Source: Metopolophium dirhodum
Lineage: Eukaryota > Arthropoda > Insecta > Hemiptera > Aphididae
Length of the DNA stretch: 64,000 bases
Reading direction: 5' to 3'
Assembly (NCBI RefSeq): GCF_019925205.1
Contig: NC_083564.1
Coordinates: forward strand, 4,159,491 to 4,223,490
Below are positions 1-12,000 of this stretch, one piece after another. The notes beneath the pieces were generated by a model, which worked only from the letters and a program-made list of their open reading frames with translations, had not been told where the DNA came from and ran no database searches. Each line of letters begins with the position of its first letter. Positions within the stretch are counted from its first letter, which is position 1. The position numbers were made by a program, and so were the translations under genes.

Positions 1-15
1 TTTAATTAAAAATAG

Positions 16-3000
16 CTCGATACCAAAATCCAAAATATCCAGAACTTTGCCGAGGTTTAGTAGCAGTATTGTTGTATTATAATGCTCATCGTATGCTAGC
101 ATCTTCATTAAGACTTCTCATTGAAGGAAGCACAGGTCGTACTTGGATGCCACGTGTAGATCCAGCATGTGCACAACATCTTGGCCAATTTGTTGATCAA
201 CTAATGAATGATGGATTATTTATTAATATTTTAAGTAATTATACTTCTTAATTTTAATTTTATCTGTATTTTTACTTAAAATTTTTATTTTTTATTTAGT
301 TGTATTAGAGAACAAAGATTTGACTAAAGAAATTGAATTGCTTCAAAAAAATAAAGCAATTGGTGGTCCAAAACATCACCAACTTGTTGTGAGCTTATTT
401 ACTGAAATTCGTACAATGTTAGCAGAATGTGTATTTTATTATTCTATTCAATTTGGATTATCAAAACAACAATTAATTAGGTAAGTTATAACATTTCAAT
501 TTTCAATTTTCAATTAAATACTATCATTTACTTTTAAAGTGTTATTATTTATCCTTAACATATCATTTTATTTAGTTTATTACAACATTTGCAAAAGATA
601 AAACCAGATGTAGAATCGCATGGAGTGGTTAGCAAAGTACCTTTATTTATGGTGACTTCATTTTTATATGCTATTGATTTGGGTTGTATGAATAATACTC
701 AAGAAATTAGTGGTGGTAATTCAACAAATAATAAAACACACCTATTTGATATATTTATTATTAAAAAAAAAAAATTTTTAGATACTAAGGAGCAATTTTT
801 AACTTCGGCATATACTGAACTTACTTCACACAATTGGGAATGGCCAGAACTGAAAAGTATTGCTACTTTTGGATTAGCTGTAGCATTCTCAAAATTACGT
901 TCTTCACAACATGTATTTCAGGATAAAAATTTATTCAAAATTGATGAAACATTAATTAGCAATGCTATGGATACTAAAGTATTTAGATTTTTGAACCAAA
1001 ATATTGCTCCTTCAGAATTTCTTCATTATGTGGTACGTATCATACGTTTTTATATAAAATAAAGTTTAAAAAAAAGAAATTAATTTTGAGTACTGAAAAG
1101 TACTTGAAAATTATATTACTGTTTTCTAGATGGTATCAACATAATACATTTTGTATTTATTAAAAACAATATCAGTATATACAATATCTCCAATAACCAT
1201 ATTATGTGTTAGTCTTATTAAATTGAATAAATTATAAATCATCATAAAAAATTTCTGAAATACTGATACACTGTACCACATTATTTAATTTAAAAACAAT
1301 TTTTTTTTAGGAATTCATGATAAAAAAATTTCATCAATTGATTACTGAATTTATTGTTATGATGCCACATACCGTCAAAGAAATAAGAAACAAATCAGAT
1401 GAAATAGCACATACAATTTTAATTTATTACCAAGTAATTTATACTAACAATGTTTTAAATGATCTAATTTTATTTAATCAATTGCATTTTTAGGAAGGAT
1501 TAGAACCTCCAGCAAGTGAAGAAAACCATTTTGAACAATTGTTAATGTTGATGGCAGCATTGTATGCAAAAGATCCATTAGAATTGAACTTGAATTTGGA
1601 TTATTGGCCACCATCTCGTGAACAATTAAAAACGATCAAGATGTCATCATTTTTAACGACACAAAAATTTCAAGCTTCATTATACAGATTTATCTGTCAA
1701 ACTGGTGACATGTTGCCTCACATGTTATTTGTACCATATTTAAATATGTTAAGCTCATTAGCAACAACTGAAACTGGGGCTGAAAATGTGTTTAATCACT
1801 TTCATTCTAATGCAACTAATTCAAATCTTACTTGGGATCACTTTTTCAAAACTTTTTTGAGATATTATACAAATTTAAGACAAGAAAATATCCCTCCAAC
1901 CGACACTGTGTACAAAAGAGGACATCAAAAAGGTATTACTGCTCTTGAAATACAAGGACTTCAAGCTGTATTAAAATTAATCAGAAATGTAGCAGGTTTG
2001 TTCCATTATTTTCTATTAAAATCTTATATATTTTGTCACGCCTACACCAGAAATTTGGTTTTTAATGCTGGTTAAAGCATTGAACAATTACTTTTTTCAC
2101 TCAGCAAAAAATTAATATTGTCCAAGTTATATTAATATACGCGAACGTAATTGCACGTTTTGTCTAATTTAACAAATGGTAGTTTAGTTACTCCCGTGCT
2201 GTTCTATGAAACAGTTTGGCTAAGCTAGATACCAAGAACTATAAAAACAATTCATTATGGATTATTATAATATCAGTGAAACCGGCAGAGGCGTGACAAA
2301 AGAAGTATGTGTGATTTATGCAGTAAGGTAAACCCTCTGCTTAAAACACTTGTCGTCCTTTCCTGTGTAGCACACAATATAAGATAGATTTACTGATTTA
2401 CATATTATTTTATATTATTAGTAGTCATTAATGTTTATTTTTAGAACAAAGCGTTAAGTCAAAAGTAACTTTTGTGGACCGTTCCGAATGGGAGACACTT
2501 CCAGTTTTATTGGGTCTTGTATCATGTCCAGTAAGAATTTCTCTCAAGGCAGATTTAATTTTGACACTTTCTATATTAGTTAAACCTCCACCATCAATAA
2601 TAGCAATCAATTTTTGGCAAACTCTTGAAGCATCTCAAATAATTGTAACTGTACCAACTATAAGTACTTATCAAAGTCGTGGTATAATGGTAAATACAAT
2701 CTAAATTAAAAACATTTTAGTTTATGTAATTTACTTTATTTTTTTTTTATTATATGTTTTATTATAGGCAGAGTTAGATGATTTAGAACCTCGCAATGAA
2801 GAATACCCATTGACAATTGCTTTATTGAAATTATTGTCTACTCTTACAGAACAGCCAGTACCAAACCTTTTGGGTTCAAATAACCGAACACCTGGTTTTG
2901 ATCCATATTTAAATTTTGTTTTAAATAATATTTTTTTGAAATGTCTCTCTAGAGGTTATAAAAAACAAAATGAAAAAGTAAATGAAATTCATTTTTATAT

Positions 3001-6000
3001 TTTTTAACATATTTTAATTAATCTATCATTTTAAAGTGGGAAGTAAGTGGATTATGCCTGGAACTCGTATTAAAGTTTTTGAACCAATATGAACCTCAGC
3101 AAACGGATTTTGTGGGTAGTAGTGTTTTTTTACCCGATAATACTACTATTAATATCAACCCACCACCTGGCTTTCATATCATGACATACTTGTGCACAAA
3201 TTCCGACTTTTTAAGAACCGTAAGATTTTTCTATAATATAAATTATATAAATATTTCTCTACTTTAATGATAAATCAATTTTTAGATTTTAAATATAATG
3301 CATACGGGCTGTCAAATGTTTGATCTTTATACCTCATTTAGTGGTAAAGAAGCAATGGAAAAAACAACATTAGTTGTACTACGCCTTTTAGAACAGGCTT
3401 TACATCTACAGCAAACATTTTTAAATGCATCTATTTCTTCTGGGTCACCTCTTATATATACTGGATTGCATAAAACTCTTGTTAGTATTAATGTAGCAAC
3501 AAATGAACCAGATTATATAATTGATTTGTCCAAGTTAGTATAAACATTATAATTTAAGTTTTTTTATTTGTATACATATAACTTTTTGTTTGTAGGTTTG
3601 TAACTTATACACATTTACCAGAGCATGCATATCATGCAATTCGAATACTGATGACAATAACTTCTTATCCGATACCTCAGTCTCATATGGTATCATATTT
3701 TACTTCTAATCCTAAACTTACAATTGGTATTAGACATGGATTTGTGGAATGTCTAGAAGAAGAAGAATCAACAAAGGTATTATACCATATAGTATCTATT
3801 ATCTAATGTATATAGATTTATATTACTTATAGACATCAGAACATGAGACAAGTAATAATGATCTAGCACAGTGGTTCTCAACGTTTTTTCATTCACGTAC
3901 CCCTTTACCACTCACCACTATTTCACGTACCCCAAATATCAATTTTGAATATAAATAATATAACGATATAATTTTATCGCATTAATAACATTAAATCGCA
4001 GACTCTACATTGTAATCAGTACACAATTATTAAATATTTCGTTAATAGCAAACCATTTCAGTTACATTAAATTTCACTTTTTCTTTCATTACTCAATTTT
4101 TTCGCGTACCCCTTGAGATCATGTCACGTACCCCTAGGGGTACGCGTACCCCAGGTTGTGAACCGCTGATCTAGCATAGTTTACTTTATTATGGAACAAT
4201 GTCAACATTGGAATTATCAGTGTTTTTATTGAGTGGTTTTCAGCTGTCTCCTCAGTGAGGTCTGAGTCCTGAATGTTGTCTTGAGTTGACTAGATCCCAG
4301 GAATTATTAATAGTATATCTGACATAGGTACAGAGGGTACAACTCCACATCTTGATTTTAAATTACGCTTCATTAAATCTGAGGAACCACTCTGCTGTAT
4401 AGTAGGGTTTGAGTGTACCTTGTCAAAGTAGGTTCACTGTAATAGATCTGTTAAATTTGAATTCAAATAATTCAATGATAAATCATTGTATAAATAAAAT
4501 AATTCTCAGTGGAGAGTGTAGACACTGTCAGCTTCTATTTCTAAGGATATTGTAATATTTATATTACTAGAAGCAATTCATTTTTGAATTAGTAATAATG
4601 TAGCTTAAAATTTTAATTATTTTTTGATTAAAACCCCAATTATATTTATTAGATTATAATATTATACTATTGTTATTAACTTATAAGTCAATATTTACAT
4701 ACCAGAGAATGGTGTAATTACTAATTAGTTTGTGGTTTTTTACAAGTCTAAATATTTCAAAAATGTCATTGTTCATAGAAAATAATAATAAACAATAATT
4801 TATATGATAATAATTAAGTTTTGAGATACCTATAAGTTGAATTCATTCGGAAACAAATTATTTGGAGTTAACTTATGCCCATGAGTCGTATTTAATCCGT
4901 CGTTGGTATCGCTATGCAGAGTCTTGGTATTGAGTGAGCGCTGCGCTCACCTCGTTGTTTTTTCATCATTATTTATTATACAATGAACATAAAATATTGA
5001 AACCAACAACCAATTATTTAAATTTTAATCTTTTACAAAAAATGTTCTTACAATTTTTCTCAATTATAAATTGTTCACCACTAAAAATTAATTTATAATT
5101 GTTTATACATAATATAATCATTATCATTCAACTTGGCCCTAGTGGTCTGGAATATTTTGCTGATTATACAGTATACGCATATGAATATTGTGTGCTCCTT
5201 AAAAATAGGTCTAACGTTCCGAGTTTACGAAATAGTATTAGGTCGATCTATTGAGTGAGTGCAATGCTCAATTTATGGATATTAACAACATTGCATGTCG
5301 ATATCTAATCGAGAATTATCTATAAAATTATTATATTTGCAAAAGTATATTTAAACATGTTTCGATTGAAGGTATAAAGAATATGAGATGAATCAAGTAA
5401 TAAATAAATAAGTGGCTCTCAAAATAATAACGAGGTGAGCGCCGCGACCACTGACGGGTTAAAGATAATAAAGATATGTACGTATATTGTTCGATGTGTC
5501 GTAAGGTTTTCTGGCAGAATATAATTCAATTTTTTTTTTTTGTGATACACGAACTATTTATCTAAATATATCTTGGTATTAAAATAATCTTTAAACATGT
5601 ATTGTATTCTAGTTTAAAATGTTATAAGTGACATAAATATAATTTTTTTTTAATTTTTAGTTTTTAGAAGAATCAAATGATATGTCTACTATAAAAAAAT
5701 GTAAAGAGTCCATTTTAAAACTCTTGTTGCAATGTTTAAATGCTTCGCCTCCAAATTTGGCACATTATTTACTTGGTTTTAATTTAGATAATGTACAAAA
5801 GACTTGTTTTGAAAATGCTGGTATGTTAAGATATCAATGATTTAGAAATTTTTGATATTGATTTAATGTCAATTGTATGCTTACTTTTTAGGTGTTGGAG
5901 GAAATCCTAGAAACTGTTTGCACTCAATTATTGATATACTAGATGATTCACTGAAAAGTCGTAAGAATGGAGCCGTTAGTAAAAATCATTCAAAATTGTT

Positions 6001-9000
6001 GGAGTTATGCTATCAGTTGATATATGTATTAGTTTCAAGTAATCGAACATCTAGACCAGTTTTGGTTTATTTGAAATCACGTAGTGACTTTATCTTACGT
6101 CATGCTTCTGCATTGCCATTTTACACAGAAAGTTCTAGCAAAAAAGTGAACTGTACGTTGTATTAAAAATTATTTTTATAATATAATAATTTTTTGTATA
6201 TTATTAACTATTAACTAAATAATAGGTAGTGAATTAATACAAATGAATTGGTTGTTACGTATAATTGCTGTTGAGATAAAAATGCATGTGCATCAAAATT
6301 TGCTGATGACATTGACAAAGCTAGTATTATTATTCATTGGAACTACTGAGAAAAAGAATAAGTAAGCAACATTTAAAACTTTATATTTCTTTATAAAATC
6401 TAGAATATAAATATAATGAAACATTTTAAAGTGTTCCTGGATCAGAATTATTGCAATCCCAATCATCCATCAATTTATTTGATCATTCAACATTAACTAG
6501 AGACCATGGTAATATAATAAAAATGATAATTTAGCTAAATATATTAATTTATACTTAATTTGTTTAAATAGATCAAGACGATGGTAAAGACGATGGTAAA
6601 AAGTTACTGAGCTTGTTAGAAATTGTGGACCTTGAATTTGAAACAACTTTTGATGATATGCCCGAACTAAAATATCTTGAATCAAAACTTATTAATCAGG
6701 TAATTTATATTATTATATATTTTTTGATATTAACAGTGTGTAATTCTAATTCTTTTTCAGTTATTGAGTGAGTGTGAAATTGCTGGTAAAGTTCCATTAA
6801 TAGATGTTAAGCAGTTGCATTCAATATTGATGAATGAATTAAAATCAATTGATAGTTCTTCGACAGTTAGAGCTAGTTTGCTCCAAGAAATTCAAGTGAG
6901 TAACATTTATTTCAACTTGTTGGTATTTAACAAATAATTATTTAAATGTATATTATATTTTAGGAGTTATTAGCGTATGCTGTAAGAATTAATGATAAGC
7001 GCCTTCAAGTTAGTTGTATGGTAAAATATTTTGATGCCTGGCATCAATTGACTGCTGTTATATTCAGTATGGCTAACTTGCCGTCTATGGAATTTCAACA
7101 ACGTTTCACATTTGTAATTGATCTTTTGGTATCGCTACAAAGCAAGGTAAAATAACTTATAATAATAATCAATCATTTCATTAAATTGTAATAAGTTTTT
7201 CACTGGCATTAATATCTTTATTTATAAGACCATGTATCAGAGCTAACCTAACCACATATGTACATGGTAATTGTTCAGTCTTAATTATTTTTACTGTCGG
7301 GTAAAAAAGTACTTATCTTGGGAGAGATATCAAAAATAAAATGAAAAAAAATACGCACGATTCAGGATTTGAACCCGTGCCGGACTGTAGGACACGTAAC
7401 ATTAAGCCGCTGTGATCTTATCATATTAACCTCAATATTATCCCACTTGGGGCAAAGTGACAGTATGTATAGTCGAGGAGAAAACGCAGGGGCTAGAGCC
7501 GTGTCAATAGTCAGTACAAATGTATTGGCCAAATTTAAAAATGTACGATCTTATTTCTGATAATAATATTGATTATAGCCTATAAATAATCGTTTGAGTT
7601 ATGGTAGATAAACTGTATACTCCGGCCACCGAGAGAGTGCTACTCGTTGGCACATCCAAATGACCAAGCTCCCCGTTCTCATACCCAAATTTCTCCCGCT
7701 CTACCATATAGTTGTGGCGGCGGCCAGGCTTGACGGCGGCCAGCGTATGGGCAGATTTAGTGGTGGGAATGCGCAAGATCGGACAAGTTTTGGTCGCCGC
7801 CGGGTAGCACTCTCTCAGTGGCCGGAGTATAGATCTAGGTACTGACAATTTAAACATCAGATTGATATACCTAACCTAACTAGTGGATTTCTGTTATATG
7901 TTGACTTTTTATGCTTGACAATTGTATATTTGTATAGGGTATAAGGAATAAAAATCAAATACAATATTGTATAAGAAAATTGAATATATTATATTTTAAT
8001 TAATTTTGTGAATAATTTTCAATTTTGGATATTTTGTCACACTAAAAAAACTAGTACAGACTTTTTGTCCAATTTTTTTCAAACCTGACTTTATTCCCAG
8101 ACTGAAGTTTCCATGTATACTTATAGTATAAAAAGGTAGGTAAGTTAGAGGATGTCGTTCTGTTGTACAGTAGTTTACAAGTGGGTCACAAATTTGAATT
8201 CATTGATATAATATCTTTGTATAAGAAAAACCAGTCTGAGCGAAAACGGTCAGTCAGACTATGATATAAGTATATTACCAAGTATATTTGATGATATTAT
8301 TGCGAATAAAGTAATTTATATATAATCTATTTACATGGAATCTTCATTTCAATCCTTAGTATAAAAGTTGAACATTTTATACATTTTTAACTACAAAAAA
8401 ATAATTAAATTTTAAATTTGATACATTTTGTCAAAATTTGAACTTTAAATGCTTATAAAAAAAATTGTGAATATGTATTTTAATATTTTTCAACTGCTAT
8501 TGTAACAATATAGTAGGAGCCTTGTATTACATTTTCAAGCTTTTTTACTCAACAAATAAAGCTTTATTGACATCTATAGAAAGAAATACTAATAAAATTG
8601 GAAACTGAAAATGTTCCTATACAGTTCAAAACTAATCAAAATATTTTAAAAATTTTATCGTGTATAGAAAATGCAATTGTAAACAACCAGTGAAAATTTC
8701 ATGTATCGACAATCATACGTTTTAGAGTTATACCAAAAATCAAAATCGATTTTCTCGAAAACATATTTTGTGTAAAAATTCCTGTTTTTCCTTAATTTTT
8801 CTTTTGTTTTTCACAGCGCTTTTGAAAACTACTGGAACATTTTTATTTTTGACCCCCCCAAGTTCCAACTAGATTCACTTTCCTATCAGAAAAGATACTG
8901 TTGAAGAAAATTTATGCATTTTTTCTGTGCTAAAAGGTGATGACAGACACAAAAAAATAAAATTTAAAAAAAACACATTGTAAACCAATACGTATTCACT

Positions 9001-12000
9001 CAGAATCTAAAATGTATCAAATATGATTTGTATGTAACATTGTAAAAATAAAAAACCCCTTTGATATTTTTGCTATAATAAATAAACAAATGCATAGATT
9101 GTGTTTTAGGGGTACACAGTTAGTGGTTCCTTTTCATTTATTTATAGATAAAATCAAACCTTATTATATCAAGGACAGAAATGATATTTTTAGCCAAAAT
9201 AACCTATTCTAGATTAATGCAATATGCTGTAAATTTCAGCTTTTATTTTAACTAATTTTCACAAATAGAAACTTATTTTCATATTTTTAATTTATATGTA
9301 AATATAATAATAATAATAACTATTTCACTAATAATTATTAAACAGATGTTGATATTACAATACTGGTTTACCCACTAAAGCCTAGGGCTATAGCAAGCCT
9401 ATGGCTGTTGTGTGAGTAGGAGCTTATAATAAAAAGTCCAATATTTTTATAATATTATTTATGTCTAAGTCAATTTTGTATTATTATTTTAGGTGATTCG
9501 TTATCCACAAATGTCAGATTTATCTACGCTTATAACAAATTCCCAATTACTTTTGTTGATAAATTTGAAAAATACCATTGACCAACATTTGGAGCTATGC
9601 GTTGTGAATCCTGACCTTAACTTAGGGTCATTTGTTACTGGACAGTCTAGTGTTTATTCTAGCATGCTTCAAAATATACTTAAATGTATTCAACAATCAG
9701 GTACATTTATGTTATAAAATATTAATAATATGCTATTATTAATAATAATTATTTAGGTTCTCAAAAATTACGAGCAAGCTTATATTCGTCGTTAATAGCA
9801 TTGATTAATCTTTTGGCCACTAACAGTCGGACACTAACTAATGGAAACTTCAAACAAAAAAGTATCATATTTACTTCTACAGATAAACAGATTCTTGATT
9901 CCGAGTCCATTAAGTTCATTAAGTCTTTAAATTTTGACCAATATTTAAGTGAAAGAATTTTGGAAGTAATTTGTGTTGACTTAACATCTGGTCATGATAT
10001 ATGCAAAGTATTTATCATTTTATGTACATTTAATAGTAAATTGTAGGTTTCTTTAACGATATATTTTTGTTATCAATATTGTTTTGTTTAGTGTGATATT
10101 GAAAACAAATTTAAGTATCGATATTCCAAATTATTGATAACTATAAAAAATAGTTTTTAAAATATATTATACAAGTATTTTGGGGTTAAAATCAGTTGGT
10201 TTCTGGTAACTCGAATACCCAATGGCTTGGGACCATTAATTAAAAATTAAAAATTAATTTTGATTACGATGTATTCAATGTTGTACAATATTATTTCAAG
10301 TATCAATATCTCTATATTACCGAAAAAAAGTTTGCAATATCGATATCTTTGAAGAAGCCTAGTAAATTGTAATAGTACATTTAAAGAATAATTGATGTTT
10401 TAATTGTTTTAGGTACTATCATATACATTATGTGAACTTTTAATAGATATCAATCCTAAACTTATAAGTTATATATCTAATCAAGGTTATCTTAAATGCA
10501 TTATATCTAGCCTTTTAGAATCGGATTTAGAACTCAAAGATTTGATTTCAGCAAAAAATAAAACCCTGAAACCCATTTATGTATATGAAAATAAAATGGT
10601 AAATTTATATTTAATAACTTTTGTACTTCATTTTTTTATAATATTTAATACTTTAGAGTCTTTTGAATAAAATTGCAACTTATACAACTGGTGCTGATGC
10701 ATTACTTAATCATCAAGCTATAGCATGTTTGTCATCAATGAAGGCAATTGATGCTCATCCAAATTTTGAAACAAGGTAATTAAATAAAATTATCATAATG
10801 TACCTAATTGAATATAGATATTAGATATATTGAATTCTAATAAAGTGATCACTTAAAGTATTTATTCAGAAACTTAATTGTATTTGCTTAAAAAGTAAAC
10901 ATTGATTGTAAATTATGTAAATAATTTAAATCATTAATTTAAACTAAAATATAGAATTAGAATTATTTATATTCTTTCTTATTTAATATTTTATTTTAAT
11001 TGTAAAATAAATTTGTAAATATTGTTAACATTTTCTTTTTACATTTATATTATTTTGCATGTGTTTAATAGTTTCAAACGTTCTATGAAAGAATTTATGC
11101 CGGATGAAGGTGATCGATATATGATGATATGTTCACCAGCAATGTGTTTATGTCAAACAGTTATAAGTACACTAGGAAATCAAAATATGACTTCTATTCT
11201 CCAAGTAACGTTTTAATTGTAAATATAAAAATATAATTTTAATTTAAACTGTCTTTTAGGTTGTTTATTATTTGATTAGTCATCGCGATACGGTGACGAT
11301 TGCTCTTACTAATTCAGCACCATTGTGTGAGCAATGGTATCTTAAAGAACTTTATCAATTAACATCTTTGTTTGTTAATGTTACTAATGATGGTAAATAT
11401 AAATATAAATATTCTTTAATCTTTGTATAAATAAAACCTTTATGGATATTAGGTACCATATTTATTTGCGATTAAAAAGTTACAAGTTCACTTAAATTTT
11501 AATATATATGACAACATTGGTGGGTGTTACATAACAATGTATCATCATAATCTCTGCCACTTGTCACAAAAAATTGAAAGGCCCCTTTAGATAATATATT
11601 TTTAAATTGCTTAATATCTGATTAATTTAATTAAATTTATTTATTGTAAAATGTTAATAGATACAAGTTCAGAAATAAATTCAAGTGGTGACAAGGATAT
11701 TGCTGGATTATTTTATCATTATAGTGTGTTAATGCAAAGAACTTTAATACGATTTTCTGTTAATTTATCCATAATACGAGCAATACGTAAAAAATGTTCT
11801 GAAGAATCGAGTCCAAATGATGGTGAAACAAATGTTACTTTATATTTGAGAGTAAGTAAATCCAAATGAAGCTTATATTAATTATAATAGTATTATTAAT
11901 TGAAAATGTTTTATGATTATATCTATTAGATAACATTAAACTTATTAAATTATGTATCAAATTTAATGGATGGTGGATGGGCTACTAGTGGTCAGAAATT

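Noticed and set aside
3830..3868. Possible extra Nup205 exon after an acceptor-like TTATAG
   Set aside because: Exon 10 joins exon 11 (5661) in frame and the family alignment leaves no room for it.
7573..7857. Open frames on both strands over a GC-rich stretch
   Set aside because: They lie over a MITE with terminal inverted repeats; no domain or codon signal.
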